Part shown: positions 29,063 through 38,411 of the stretch, piece after piece
Numbering within the stretch: the first letter of the stretch is position 1
Layout: each line of letters begins with the position of its first letter
Source: Streptomyces specialis
GTDB lineage: Bacteria > Actinomycetota > Actinomycetes > Streptomycetales > Streptomycetaceae
Direction: 5' to 3'
Length of the DNA stretch: 64,000 nt
NCBI RefSeq assembly: GCF_001493375.1
Contig: NZ_LN929895.1
Location: 268,126 to 332,125 of the forward strand
The notes under the pieces: generated by a model
What the model was told of the DNA's origin: nothing
What the model saw: only the letters and a program-made list of their open reading frames with translations
Databases searched by the model: none
Position numbers and translations under genes: made by a program

Positions 29063-29976
29063 CCACCCTCCATATCTCCGCCGCCTCCCGCTGGTTCGGG
29101 AACGTCGTCGCCGTCAACGACGTGACGATGGACATCGCGCCCGGTGTCACCGGCCTCCTCGGGCCCAACGGCGCCGGCAAGTCGACCCTGATCCACATGA
29201 TGAGCGGATTCCTCGCCCCCTCCTCCGGCTCCGTCACGCTGGACGACCGGCCGATCTGGCGCAATGAGAAGGTGTACCGCGAGATCGGCCTCGTTCCCGA
29301 GCGCGAGGGCATGTACGACTACCTCACGGGCGCCGAGTTCGTGCTGGCCAACGCCGAACTGCACGGCCTGAAGGACCCGGAGGGCGCCGCCCGCGCCGCG
29401 CTGGAGACGGTCGAGATGACGGGCGCCGCCGACCGGCGCGTCTCCACCTACAGCAAGGGCATGCGGCAGCGCGTGAAGATGGCCTCGGCCCTGGTCCACG
29501 AGCCGTCCGTGCTGCTGCTGGACGAGCCGTTCAACGGCATGGACCCCCGCCAGCGCATGCACCTGATGGAGCTGCTGCGCAGGATGGGCGACGAGGGCCG
29601 CACGGTCCTGTTCTCCTCGCACATCCTGGAGGAGGTCGAGCAACTCGCCACCCACATCGAGGTGATCGTCGCCGGCCGGCACGCCGCGTCCGGGGACTAC
29701 CGCAAGATCCGCCGCCTGATGACCGACCGGCCGCACCGTTACCTGATCCGGTCCAGCGACGACCGGACGCTGGCCGCCGCGCTCATCGCCGATCCGTCCA
29801 CGACCGGCGTCGAGTTCGACGCGGGGGAGGGCGCGCTGCGCGTGCAGGCCGTGGACTTCATGCGGTTCACCACCCAACTTCCCCTTCTGGCCCGTGAGTC
29901 CGGTATCCGGTTGCTGACGGTGTCGCCCTCGGACGAGTCCCTGGAGAGCGTCTTCTCCTATCTGGTCAGCGCGTAA
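29059..29976 (+). CDS. ABC transporter ATP-binding protein
   Basis: The second ATPase of the operon, 305 residues: Walker A GPNGAGKST, signature YSKGMRQRVKMA, Walker B LLLDEPFNGMDP, H-loop SSHIL. It is distinct from the first ATPase but of the same ABC-2 class, with the same Met-containing signature. GTG at 29059 overlaps the upstream stop. Confidence 0.92.
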   Translation: MTTLHISAASRWFGNVVAVNDVTMDIAPGVTGLLGPNGAGKSTLIHMMSGFLAPSSGSVTLDDRPIWRNEKVYREIGLVPEREGMYDYLTGAEFVLANAELHGLKDPEGAARAALETVEMTGAADRRVSTYSKGMRQRVKMASALVHEPSVLLLDEPFNGMDPRQRMHLMELLRRMGDEGRTVLFSSHILEEVEQLATHIEVIVAGRHAASGDYRKIRRLMTDRPHRYLIRSSDDRTLAAALIADPSTTGVEFDAGEGALRVQAVDFMRFTTQLPLLARESGIRLLTVSPSDESLESVFSYLVSA

Positions 29977-29987
29977 GGAGACGTTTG

Positions 29988-30713
29988 ATGATCTACAACT
30001 CCACGGTCGCCCGGCTCACTTACCGGGCGCTGCTCGGCCGTCGCCGCGCGCTGATGCTGCTGGCCCTGCCCGTGCTGCTGCTGGTGATCGCCGTCGTCAT
30101 CCGGGCGCTCGGCGGCGCCGACGACCGGGCCGCCACCGAGATCCTCGGCGGCTTCGCCCTCGCCTCGATGGTGCCGCTGATCGGCGTCATCGCCGGAACG
30201 GGCGCGATCGCCCCCGAGATCGACGACGGCTCGATCGTCTACCTGCTGTCGAAACCGATCAGCCGCCGCACGATCATCACCACCAAGCTGCTGGTGGCGA
30301 TCAGCGTCACCATCGCGTTCACCACCACGCCCATCCTGCTGGCCGGGATGATCCTCAACGACAACAGCCAGCAGATCGGCAGCGCCTACACGGTGGCGGC
30401 GGGCGTCGCGTCGGTCGCCTACAGCGCGGTCTTCCTGCTGCTGGGCACCGTGTCGCGGAACGCCGTGGTCTTCGGCCTGGTCTACGCCCTGGTCTGGGAG
30501 GCGCTGTTCGGCAGCCTGGTCCCCGGTGCCCGCACGCTGAGCATCCAGCAGTGGTCGCTGGCCCTGGCCGAGCGCGTCGCGGCGGACGGCGCCGACATCA
30601 CCTCGGACGTGGCCCTGCCGACCGCCCTGATCCTGCTCACCGCCGCCACGGTGCTCGGCACCTGGTACGCGGGCCGGCGGCTGCGGGTGCTGAAGGTGGC
30701 GGGCGACGAGTAG
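29988..30713 (+). CDS. ABC-2-type transporter permease
   Basis: A 241-residue protein with six membrane segments. The loop SIVYLLSKPISRRTIITTK matches the YFSRPVER loop of the other permease, the usual coupling region. ATG at 29988 has AAGGAG upstream; a TTG directly before it is less likely. Last gene of the operon, which ends about 30 nt before the convergent GlxA-type gene. Confidence 0.88.
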   Translation: MIYNSTVARLTYRALLGRRRALMLLALPVLLLVIAVVIRALGGADDRAATEILGGFALASMVPLIGVIAGTGAIAPEIDDGSIVYLLSKPISRRTIITTKLLVAISVTIAFTTTPILLAGMILNDNSQQIGSAYTVAAGVASVAYSAVFLLLGTVSRNAVVFGLVYALVWEALFGSLVPGARTLSIQQWSLALAERVAADGADITSDVALPTALILLTAATVLGTWYAGRRLRVLKVAGDE

Positions 30714-30744
30714 CCGCTCGCGCGGCGCGCCGCACCCATGGCTC

Positions 30745-31740
30745 TCACCCGGCCCCGGCTCCGGCGCCGAATGTCCGCCGGTACGCGGACGGTGAGATGC
30801 CGAGCGCGGCGCGCATGTGCTGCCGCAGCGAGTTGCCCGTGCCGAACCCGGCCCGGTCCGCGACCCGGTCGACCGACAGGTCCGAGGACTCCAGCAACTC
30901 CCGTGCCAGCTCGATGCGCTGAGCCGTCAGCCACTGTCCGGGCGGGATTCCCACCTCGGCCTGGAAGTGCCGCGAGAAGCTGCGCACGCTCATCCCCGCG
31001 TGCGCGGCCAGCTCGGACAGCGTGATCGGCCGCCCCAACTGCTCCAGCGCCCACGCCCTGGTGGCGGCGGTGCCGTTCGACTCCGGCCCGGGGACCGGCC
31101 GTTCGACGTACTGCGCCTGCCCGCCGTCGCGCCACGGCGGCACGACGCAGCGGCGGGCGACCTGGTTGGCGACCCCGCTGCCGTGGTCGCGGCGCACCAG
31201 ATGCAGGCAAAGGTCCACCCCGGCCGCCGCGCCCGCCGAGGTGAGGATGGTGCCGGCATCCACGAACAGCACGTCCCGGTCCACCCGCACCCGGGGGAAC
31301 GTCCGCTGGAAGTGCGGGGCGTCCCGCCAGTGCGTGGTGGCCGGGCGGTCGTCCAGCAGCCCGGCCGCGGCCAGGATGTACGAGGCGGTGCAGATCGACG
31401 CGACGCGGGTGCCCGGCCGCAGCCGCGTGAACGCCGCGGCCAGCCCGGGCGGCGGCGGTCCGCCCTCCCGCATCGCGCCGAGCCGCTGGGTCGGCGCGAG
31501 GACGAACGTGTCGGCCCGCTCCAGCGCCGACGCGTCGTGCTCGACGGCGATGGCGAACCCGGCGTCGGAGCGGACCGGCCGCCCGTCGAGGGTGCAGACG
31601 ATCACCTCGTACAGCGGCTCGCCGGCCGGCCCCTCGGCGCCGCCGAAGATCGCGGCCGGGATGCCCAGCTCGAACGGGATCACCCCGTCGAGGGCGAGGA
31701 CGACGACACGGTGCGGGGCCGTGGACCGGGGCGGGGCCAT
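30745..31740 (-). CDS. GlxA-type AraC regulator (DJ-1/PfpI plus HTH)
   Basis: A 331-residue regulator. The N-terminal DJ-1/PfpI-like domain (about 10-185) has the elbow ASICTASYILAAAGLL. The C-terminal AraC-type double HTH (about 230-320) has LAAHAGMSVRSFSRHFQAEVG and VADRAGFGTGNSLRQH. It likely controls the divergent quinone oxidoreductase gene 70 nt away. The ligand is unknown; a Cys sits at the elbow, but regulators of this type are usually not enzymes. Confidence 0.9.
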   Translation of the reverse strand: MAPPRSTAPHRVVVLALDGVIPFELGIPAAIFGGAEGPAGEPLYEVIVCTLDGRPVRSDAGFAIAVEHDASALERADTFVLAPTQRLGAMREGGPPPPGLAAAFTRLRPGTRVASICTASYILAAAGLLDDRPATTHWRDAPHFQRTFPRVRVDRDVLFVDAGTILTSAGAAAGVDLCLHLVRRDHGSGVANQVARRCVVPPWRDGGQAQYVERPVPGPESNGTAATRAWALEQLGRPITLSELAAHAGMSVRSFSRHFQAEVGIPPGQWLTAQRIELARELLESSDLSVDRVADRAGFGTGNSLRQHMRAALGISPSAYRRTFGAGAGAG

Positions 31741-31766
31741 GGCCAGATCCTGTCACATCATGGCCA
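31738..31766. promoter_or_regulatory. Paired CATGGCCA elements in divergent promoter
   Basis: CATGGCCA occurs at 31738-31745 and again at 31759-31766. The 21-nt period is two helical turns, and each core TGGCCA is palindromic. The first copy overlaps the start codon of the GlxA-type gene. This is a candidate binding site for that regulator. Confidence 0.4.
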
Positions 31767-31810
31767 TCCGGCCAGTGCCGAGGGCGCGTCCCCCCGCGCA
31801 GGCTGGTTCC

Positions 31811-32758
31811 ATGAACGAGACCATGCGCGCCATCAGCCCCCGCACCTGGGGCGATCCCGATGTCCTCACCCTGATCGAGACCCCGCGGCCGGTCCCGGGA
31901 CCGACCGAGATCCTGGTCCGCGTGCACGCCGCCGGGGTCAACCCGACCGACTGGAAGTCCCGGCGGTACGGCGGCCTCGGCCTGTGGAACGATCCGGTGA
32001 TCCTCGGCTACGACGTCTCCGGCGTGGTCGAGGCGGTCGGCGTCGGCGTGACCCTGTTCCGGCCGGGCGACGAGGTGTTCGGCATGCCGCGCTTCCCTCA
32101 CCAGGCGGGCGCCTACGCGGAGTTCGTCACCGGGCCCGCGCGCCACTTCGCCCCCAAGCCCGCCGCGCTCGACCATGTGCGCGCCGCCGCGCTGCCCCTC
32201 GCCGGGCTGACCGCCCTCCAGGCCCTGACCGAGGCCGCCGCTCTCCGGGCGGGACAGCGGGTCCTGATCCACGCGGCGGCCGGCGGCGTCGGCCACCTCG
32301 CGGTCCAGATCGCCGCGTCGCTGGGCGTCCATGTCACCGGTACCGCCTCGGCGGCCAAGCACCCGCTGCTGCGCGCGCTCGGCGCGGACGAGCTGATCGA
32401 CTACCGGACCACCGACTTCACCACGGCTGTCCGGGACGTGGACGCGGTCCTCGACACGGTCGGCGGCGACTACGCGACCCGCTCGCTGCGTGTCCTGCGC
32501 CCCGGCGGCACCCTCGTCACGCTCACCTCACCGGACGACGTCCCGCCCGCCGGCCCGGGGAGCGCCGGGCTCAGGACCGGCTTCACCATCGTCGAACCGG
32601 ACCACGCGGGTCTGCGGACCCTCACCGAGCTGGTGGCGTCCCGCCGTCTGCGCGTCGAGATCGACACCGTCCTGCCGCTGGAACAGGCGGCGAAGGCCCA
32701 CGAGTTGAGCGAATCGGGCCGTGCCACCGGCAAGATCGTGCTCCGGGTCGCCGAGTAG
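31811..32758 (+). CDS. Zinc-free MDR NADPH:quinone oxidoreductase
   Basis: A medium-chain reductase of 315 residues without catalytic or structural zinc cysteines. Features: VHAAGVNPTDWKSRRYGG, GYDVSGVVEAVG, and the cofactor motif HAAAGGVGHLAVQIA. It probably reduces quinones or enones with NADPH. ATG at 31811 is close to the divergent GlxA-type regulator, which likely controls it. Confidence 0.9.
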   Translation: MNETMRAISPRTWGDPDVLTLIETPRPVPGPTEILVRVHAAGVNPTDWKSRRYGGLGLWNDPVILGYDVSGVVEAVGVGVTLFRPGDEVFGMPRFPHQAGAYAEFVTGPARHFAPKPAALDHVRAAALPLAGLTALQALTEAAALRAGQRVLIHAAAGGVGHLAVQIAASLGVHVTGTASAAKHPLLRALGADELIDYRTTDFTTAVRDVDAVLDTVGGDYATRSLRVLRPGGTLVTLTSPDDVPPAGPGSAGLRTGFTIVEPDHAGLRTLTELVASRRLRVEIDTVLPLEQAAKAHELSESGRATGKIVLRVAE

Positions 32759-32776
32759 CGCCGCCGTCCGCGCCGG

Positions 32777-33958
32777 TCAGCGCAGGGCGCGGTCGAAGAA
32801 GGCGGCCAGCTCGGTCCGTTGGGCGGCGAGCGCGCGGCCGGGCGGGGTGGTGCCGATGTTCCTGGTGACGGTCTCGCGGGGCAGGTCCAGGTGGCGGGCG
32901 AGCTGGGGGACGAGGGCCTCGGCGTCGGTGAACGAGGCGTGGGCGGTGCCGGTGAGGGTCACGGTCCGCCGCCACCCCGTGCTGGTGGCGCACAGGGAGT
33001 CCCAGGAGGGCACGGTGGACGGGGAGTTGCCGTCCTTGCCCAGCAACAGGAACGGCCGGTCCAGGCCGTTCGCGGCGACGGGCGCCAAGTGTCCGGCCTC
33101 GCCCGGCTCCTGGACGTAGGCCAGCACCCCGTCCAGGTTGGCGCCCGCGCGGACGCGGTCGTCCTCGTACATCGTCTGGAGCGCGGCGAAGCCGCCCGCC
33201 GAGTGACCGAACATCCCGGTGCGGCCGAAGTCCAGCGCGCCGCGCAGCTCCCCGGGCAGGGCACCGGGCAGCGCGTCCAGCACGAAACGGATGTCGGCGA
33301 CCCGGGTGTCGAGGGTCTTCCTCAACAGCGCCCGCACCCGCTCCGGGTCCGGGTACGCGTTGGCGAACTCCCCCGGCAGAACGCTGTGTTCGACGCGGCC
33401 CCGCTCGCCTTCGCCCGGGAACTGCACGGCGGTGGCGTCGTAGGTGTGGTCGACGGTCACCACGGCGTGGCCGCGGGAGGCGAGGTCGTCGCAGAGGGTC
33501 GTGCCCATGGAGCGGGGGTCGGCGACCCCGGGCGAGTGGAGCACGACCGGGAACGGCCCGCCCGTCCGGCACACGGGCGCTCCCAGGTGGGCGTGGGTGG
33601 GCGTGGCCGCCCAGTCGACGGCGTCGCCCGGGATGTCCGCGAGGTTGTTGAGCGCGGCGAATCCGGACGCCTCGCCGGGCAGCATGTGCGGCGCGACCGG
33701 GAAGGCGGCGGCCTCGGCGGGCGGCACCGGGTAGCGGACGCCGACCATCAGCTCGCGGAACGGCTGGTCCGCGCGCCACGGGTCGGGGCGCGCGGTGTCC
33801 ACGAGGCGGAACGCGACCGCCCCGACGCGGTACGGCCCGGTCGGCGCGGGCAGCCGCAGCGTCGGCCGCGTGGTGGCGGAGGCCGCGGCGGCGGGCGCGG
33901 CGGCCGTGGCGGCGGCGAGGGCGAGGCCGGGGAGCACGACGGCCCGGCGTGAGCGCAT
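32777..33958 (-). CDS. Secreted alpha/beta hydrolase (PAF-acetylhydrolase/lipase-like)
   Basis: A 393-residue hydrolase with an N-terminal signal (MRSRRAVVLPGLALAAATAAAPAAAA). Nucleophile elbow FGHSAGG, oxyanion-side VVLHSPG, an acidic residue region DGVLAYV and His in GTAHASF fit a Ser-His-Asp triad. The fold order resembles platelet-activating-factor acetylhydrolase relatives. The substrate is likely a short-chain or oxidised lipid ester. Convergent with the quinone oxidoreductase. Confidence 0.85.
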   Translation of the reverse strand: MRSRRAVVLPGLALAAATAAAPAAAASATTRPTLRLPAPTGPYRVGAVAFRLVDTARPDPWRADQPFRELMVGVRYPVPPAEAAAFPVAPHMLPGEASGFAALNNLADIPGDAVDWAATPTHAHLGAPVCRTGGPFPVVLHSPGVADPRSMGTTLCDDLASRGHAVVTVDHTYDATAVQFPGEGERGRVEHSVLPGEFANAYPDPERVRALLRKTLDTRVADIRFVLDALPGALPGELRGALDFGRTGMFGHSAGGFAALQTMYEDDRVRAGANLDGVLAYVQEPGEAGHLAPVAANGLDRPFLLLGKDGNSPSTVPSWDSLCATSTGWRRTVTLTGTAHASFTDAEALVPQLARHLDLPRETVTRNIGTTPPGRALAAQRTELAAFFDRALR

Positions 33959-34155
33959 GACGGTGAATCCCCCGGGGCAGGTGGCGAGTTGGCTACTGCG
34001 AACGGTGTGGCGGGGCCAGCCTGTCAGACGGTCCGGTGCCGTTTCCATCCGGTGGACCCACCGGCCGGGCGGGGGATAACCCGACCCCGGCGGGACCCGG
34101 GCCGGCGGAATCGGCGTGCGGCGCGGGCGTGTTGTGCGGCAGGCTGGCGGGAATC

Positions 34156-34707
34156 ATGGACGACGGACGAAGCACCCGGATATCGAAGTACCTCTCCCGG
34201 CACCTGCGGCACGACCCCGCGCGGATCGGGATCACCCTCGACCCGCGCGGCTGGACCGACATCGGCGAACTCCTCGCGGCGGCACGGCGGGACGGGTTCC
34301 CCATCAGCCGCGCCGAGCTGGACCACGTGGTGGCGCACAACGACAAGCGCCGCTACGCCATCGACCCCGGCGGCACCCGGATCCGCGCCAGTCAGGGCCA
34401 CACGGTCGCCGTCGATCTGGGCCTGCCGCCCGCCGAGCCGCCCGCGTCGCTCTTCCACGGCACGGTCGCCCGGTTCCTCCCCGCGATCCGCGACGAGGGA
34501 CTGCGGCCCATGGCCCGCCGGCATGTGCACCTCTCCGCCGACCGCGAGACGGCGGCCCGCGTCGGCGCCCGTCGCGGCCGGCCGGTGATCCTCACCGTGG
34601 ACGCGGCCGGGATGCACACGGCGGGCCACGTGTTCCACGTCAGCGACAACGGCGTCTGGCTCACGGCCGCCGTCCCGCCCGCGTTCCTCCGCCTCCCCGC
34701 GCCATGA
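34156..34707 (+). CDS. kptA: RNA 2'-phosphotransferase KptA/Tpt1
   Basis: A Tpt1/KptA-family enzyme of 183 residues, which uses NAD to remove an internal RNA 2'-phosphate. Motifs: SKYLSRHLRHDP (catalytic Arg-His-Arg cluster), GWTDIGELL winged-helix part, HNDKRRYAID, and LFHGT then HLSADRETAARVGARRGRPVIL in the C-terminal ADP-ribosyltransferase-like domain. All four catalytic positions appear present. Bacterial roles remain unclear, since bacteria lack the tRNA splicing that makes the substrate in yeast. Confidence 0.93.
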   Translation: MDDGRSTRISKYLSRHLRHDPARIGITLDPRGWTDIGELLAAARRDGFPISRAELDHVVAHNDKRRYAIDPGGTRIRASQGHTVAVDLGLPPAEPPASLFHGTVARFLPAIRDEGLRPMARRHVHLSADRETAARVGARRGRPVILTVDAAGMHTAGHVFHVSDNGVWLTAAVPPAFLRLPAP

Positions 34708-34809
34708 CGGCGCCCGTACCGGTCAACCGGGCTGTGGACGGCCGGTGTTGACATCCACAGGGGAAACGCGTCCGCGCAGGTCACCGGCCGTGCACAGCCT
34801 GTGGATAAC
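34708..34809. other. Intergenic region with DnaA-box sequence
   Basis: This 100-nt gap between two convergent genes holds an exact TGTGGATAA (34800-34808; reverse complement TTATCCACA) plus two weaker relatives: ACATCCACA at 34751-34759 and TGTGGACGG at 34733-34741. No other element was seen. Confidence 0.5.
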
Positions 34810-35670
34810 TCAGCGCCTGACGGGCCGGAGCAGCGGCTCCAGGGTCTGCGCGATGCCGTCGGCGTCGTTGCCCGCCGTGATCTCGTCGGCCATGGCCAGC
34901 ACTTCGGGATGCGCCCCGGCCATCGCCACGCCGTGCGCGGCCCATGCCAGCATCGGGATGTCGTTGGGCATGTCGCCGAACGCGATCGTCTCCGCCGCCT
35001 TCACGCCCAACCGCCGGGCCGCCAGGGACAATCCCGTGGCCTTCGTCAGGCCCGGCGGCGTCATCTCCACCAAGTCCCGCCCCGACACCACTATCGTCAC
35101 CCGCTCCCCGACCGACGCGCGGGCGGCGACGGCCAGTTCGTCCTCCGACAGGCCGGGGCACCGGAGGTAGAGCTTGATCAGCGGCTCCGCGAACAGCGGT
35201 TCACGGTCGATCGCGGCCGTCGCGAGCGGCGCGCGGTCGGCGCCGGCGAAGCCGCTGTGCACGACCGGGTCGAACCGGTCGTCCATCACGATCTTCCCGT
35301 CCAGCCCGTCCCGGTTGACGGCCACCGCGATCGGGCCGAGGTCGGCCTCCAGACGCTCCACCGCCCACCGCGCCACCGCGCGGTCCAGCGTCACCGACGT
35401 CAACAGGCGGTGCTCCCCGGCGTGGTAGAGCTGCGCCCCCTGGCCGCACACGGCCAGACCCCGGTACCCGAGGTCGTCCAGGATGTGCCGCGTCCCGGCC
35501 ACCGCCCGGCCGGTGACCACCAGATGCTCCGCGCCCGCCGCCTGCGCGGCGACGAGCGCGTCACGCGTCCGCTGGGAGATGGTGTGGTCGCTGCGCAGCA
35601 GCGTCCCGTCGAGGTCGGTCGCCACCAGCCGGTACGGGAACCGCTGCGCGAACGACGCCTCGGGACTCAC
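34810..35670 (-). CDS. Cof-type HAD-IIB phosphatase
   Basis: An intact HAD-IIB phosphatase of 286 residues: [17 protein letters not shown] (nucleophile), VVTGR, the C2 cap, [16 protein letters not shown] (Lys), and [14 protein letters not shown] (motif IV). GTG at 35670 overlaps the serS stop in a GTGA pair, so it is translated with seryl-tRNA synthetase. The substrate is probably a small phosphorylated metabolite. It shows what the broken paralogue at 25042-26053 should look like. Confidence 0.92.
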   Translation of the reverse strand: MSPEASFAQRFPYRLVATDLDGTLLRSDHTISQRTRDALVAAQAAGAEHLVVTGRAVAGTRHILDDLGYRGLAVCGQGAQLYHAGEHRLLTSVTLDRAVARWAVERLEADLGPIAVAVNRDGLDGKIVMDDRFDPVVHSGFAGADRAPLATAAIDREPLFAEPLIKLYLRCPGLSEDELAVAARASVGERVTIVVSGRDLVEMTPPGLTKATGLSLAARRLGVKAAETIAFGDMPNDIPMLAWAAHGVAMAGAHPEVLAMADEITAGNDADGIAQTLEPLLRPVRR

Positions 35671-36947
35671 TTCGCCACCGGCTCCAGCACCTCGCGCCCG
35701 CCGAGCCAGGGCCGCAGCACCGCCGGGACCCGGACCGAGCCGTCGGCCCGCTGGTGGTTCTCCAGGAGGGCGACGATGGTGCGCGGGACCGCGCAGAGCG
35801 TGCCGTTGAGCGTGGCGAGCGGGCGGATGCCGGCGTCCTTGGTCCGCATCCGGATCGCCAGCCGACGGGCCTGGAACTCGGCGCAGTTGGACGTCGAGGT
35901 CAGCTCCCGGTACTTGCCCTGCGTCGGGATCCACGCCTCGCAGTCGAACTTCCTGGCGGCCGACGCCCCCAGGTCGCCACTGGCCACGTCGATGACCCGG
36001 AACGGCAGCTCCAGCGACGTCAGCCACTGCTTCTCCCACTCCAGCAGCCGCGCCAGCTCGGCCTCCGCGTCCTCCGGGGCGACGTAGGAGAACATCTCCA
36101 CCTTGTCGAACTGGTGGACGCGGAAGATGCCCCGGGTGTCCTTGCCGTAGGAGCCGGCCTCGCGGCGGAAGCACGGTGAGAAGCCCGCGTACCGCAGGGG
36201 GAGTTGGTCCGCCTCCAGGATCTCGTCCATGTGGTAGGCGGCGAGCGGGACTTCGGAGGTGCCGACGAGGTAGAAGTCGTCCTTGTCCAGGTGGTACACG
36301 TCCTGCGCGGCCTGGCCGAGGAAGCCGGTGCCCTCCATGGCGCGCGGCTTGACCAGGGCGGGCGTGAGCATCGGAACGAACCCGGCCTCGGTCGCCTGCG
36401 CGATGGCCGCGTTGACCAGGGCCAGCTCCAGCAGGGCGCCGATGCCGGTCAGGTAGTAGAAGCGGGAGCCCGAGACCTTCGCGCCGCGTTCGGTGTCGAT
36501 GGCGCCGAGGATGTGGCCGAGCTCCTGGTGGTCCCTGGGGGTGAAGCCCTCGGCCTCGAAGTCGCGGATCGTGCCGTGCGTCTCCCGGACGGTGAAGTCC
36601 TCTTCGCCGCCCACGGGAACGTCGGGGTGCACGATGTTGCCCAACTGGAGCAGCAGCCGCTGGGCCTCGGCCGCCGCCTCGTCGCGCTCGGCGTCGGCGG
36701 CCTTGACCTCGGCGGCCAGCTCGCCGGCGCGGGCCAGCAGGGCGGCCTTCTCGTCGCCCTGGGCGCGCGGGACGCGCTTGCCGAGCTGCTTCTGCTCGGC
36801 GCGCAGCTCGTCGAAGCGGGAACTGGACGACCGGCGCCGCTCGTCGGCGGAGATCAGCGCGTCGACGAGGCCGACGTCCTCTCCACGGGCGCGCTGGGAG
36901 GCGCGCACTCGGTCGGGGTCCTCACGGAGCAGGCGAAGGTCAATCAC
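35667..36947 (-). CDS. serS: Seryl-tRNA synthetase
   Basis: A class II synthetase that charges tRNA-Ser; 426 residues. The N-terminal coiled-coil tRNA-binding arm spans about 30-105. The catalytic domain shows motif 2 ([25 protein letters not shown]) and motif 3 ([21 protein letters not shown]), and [12 protein letters not shown]. Start is GTG (GTGATTGACC). Its 5' region of about 440 nt contains several DnaA-box-like sites but nothing I recognise as a T-box. Confidence 0.97.
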   Translation of the reverse strand: MIDLRLLREDPDRVRASQRARGEDVGLVDALISADERRRSSSSRFDELRAEQKQLGKRVPRAQGDEKAALLARAGELAAEVKAADAERDEAAAEAQRLLLQLGNIVHPDVPVGGEEDFTVRETHGTIRDFEAEGFTPRDHQELGHILGAIDTERGAKVSGSRFYYLTGIGALLELALVNAAIAQATEAGFVPMLTPALVKPRAMEGTGFLGQAAQDVYHLDKDDFYLVGTSEVPLAAYHMDEILEADQLPLRYAGFSPCFRREAGSYGKDTRGIFRVHQFDKVEMFSYVAPEDAEAELARLLEWEKQWLTSLELPFRVIDVASGDLGASAARKFDCEAWIPTQGKYRELTSTSNCAEFQARRLAIRMRTKDAGIRPLATLNGTLCAVPRTIVALLENHQRADGSVRVPAVLRPWLGGREVLEPVAK

Positions 36948-37392
36948 GGGCCCAGGCTACCGGGGTGGGTGCGAGGGGCTGAACCGGAAAAGCCAGGAGC
37001 GGCTTTTGGGGTGTTTTGCCGGAATGGCAGCCGTGGAGAAATCCACAGGTCAGCGCGGGGACGGCCCAAGTTATCCACAGGCTGGTGGGGGGTTGTGGAT
37101 GACGCGGTGGACGGCCCGGGGGGCCGGCGGTGTGCGGCGGAGAATTCCCCACCCGAACCCCCTTCACACACGCCTGCGGAGGGAAATATGTCACGCGCAG
37201 GGGTTACTCCGGATGCGTGGGGTGACGAATCGTGATCCGCACACCTGTGGGTCGCTTCATAATCGAAAGGGCCACATGTCGATAATGTCCGGTTCGCCGT
37301 GTCGACTTGTACACAGGCACGGAGGGTGTCCTGTGGATAACTTTCCGGACACCCCGCGGCCCGCCGGACGCCACCCCCGCGACCGGCCCGGT
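36948..37392. promoter_or_regulatory. Long intergenic region, serS promoter with DnaA-box cluster
   Basis: A 445-nt gap, the longest in the window that is not adapter. Exact TTATCCACA at 37071-37079 and its reverse complement at 37332-37340 are joined by near matches at 37039-37047 (AAATCCACA), 37094-37102 (reverse complement of TCATCCACA) and 37308-37316 (TTGTACACA). The right part (about 37180-37320) is less GC-rich. serS must be transcribed from here. No ORF or RNA gene is convincing. Confidence 0.55.
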
Positions 37393-38337
37393 TCAGCCCT
37401 TCCGCCCGCCCGGCCTGCCGTCCAGGCAGCGCGTCAGCCAGTCCGCCGCCCGCAGGAAATCGGCGTCCGTCGTCCCCGTCATCACCGTCGGCTCGACGCT
37501 GTCGTGGCGCGGATACGACCCCAGGTACCGCACATCGGCGCACAGCCGCTTCAGGCCCATCAGCGCCTCGCCGACCCGCCGCTCCGAGATGTGCCCCTCG
37601 CAGTCCACCGAGAAGCTGTACTGCCCGATGCCCCGGCCCGTGGGCCGTGACTCGATGCGGACCAGGTTCACGCCGCACGTCGCGTACTCCTGGAGCGCCT
37701 CCAGCAGCGCGCCCGGGTGGTCGGCCCGCAGCCACAGCACCACCGACGTCTTGTCCGCGCCGGTCGGCGCCGCCGGCCGGGCCGGGCGGCCGACCAGCAC
37801 GAAGCGGGTGGTGGCGTTGTGCGCGTCGTGGATGTCGGTGACCAGCGGTTCGAGGTTGTAGGTCGAGGCCGCGAACTCCCCGGCGAACGCCGCGTCGTAC
37901 CGCCCCTCCTGCACCAGCCGCGCGCCGTCCGCGTTCGACAGCGCCGACTCCCACTGCGCCTCCGGCAGGAAACGCTCCAGCCAGCCCCGCACCTGCGGCT
38001 GCGCCACGGGGTGACCGGTCACCGTCTTGATGTTCTCGATCACCGTGCCGGGCCGGACCAGCAGCGCGAACGCGATCGGCAGCAGCACCTCGCGGTAGAT
38101 CATCAGCGGCTCGCCCGAGGCCAGCTCGTCCACGGTGGCGGAGACCCCGCCCTCCACCGAGTTCTCGATCGGGACCAGCGCGCCCGCCGCTTCCCCCGAG
38201 CGCACGGCGTCGAGCGCGGCGGGCACGGAGATCATGGGCACCAGCTCGCGCGTGGCGGCCTCGGGGAGGGTGCGGAGCGCGGCTTCGGTGAAGGTGCCTG
38301 CGGGGCCGAGGTAGGTATAACGGCTTGCGGCTGTCAT
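37393..38337 (-). CDS. pheA: Prephenate dehydratase
   Basis: Converts prephenate to phenylpyruvate in phenylalanine synthesis; 314 residues. The catalytic domain begins YTYLGPAGTFTEAAL, with VPIENSVEGGV and NATTRFVLVG (the Thr-Arg-Phe motif). A C-terminal ACT domain includes HPGALLEALQEYATCGVNL and RIESRPT (Phe-binding, feedback site). It is a monofunctional dehydratase, without chorismate mutase. Confidence 0.96.
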   Translation of the reverse strand: MTAASRYTYLGPAGTFTEAALRTLPEAATRELVPMISVPAALDAVRSGEAAGALVPIENSVEGGVSATVDELASGEPLMIYREVLLPIAFALLVRPGTVIENIKTVTGHPVAQPQVRGWLERFLPEAQWESALSNADGARLVQEGRYDAAFAGEFAASTYNLEPLVTDIHDAHNATTRFVLVGRPARPAAPTGADKTSVVLWLRADHPGALLEALQEYATCGVNLVRIESRPTGRGIGQYSFSVDCEGHISERRVGEALMGLKRLCADVRYLGSYPRHDSVEPTVMTGTTDADFLRAADWLTRCLDGRPGGRKG

Positions 38338-38411
38338 GGCGCAACCGTAGCCCCGCCGGTCCGTTCCCTGCCCGCCGTCTCAGTCCCTGAACCTGGAGGG
38401 TGTCCGGACCG

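Noticed and set aside
36948..37392. T-box or other riboswitch in the serS leader
   Set aside because: No specifier loop, antiterminator or T-box sequence could be drawn; the region is dominated by DnaA-box-like motifs.
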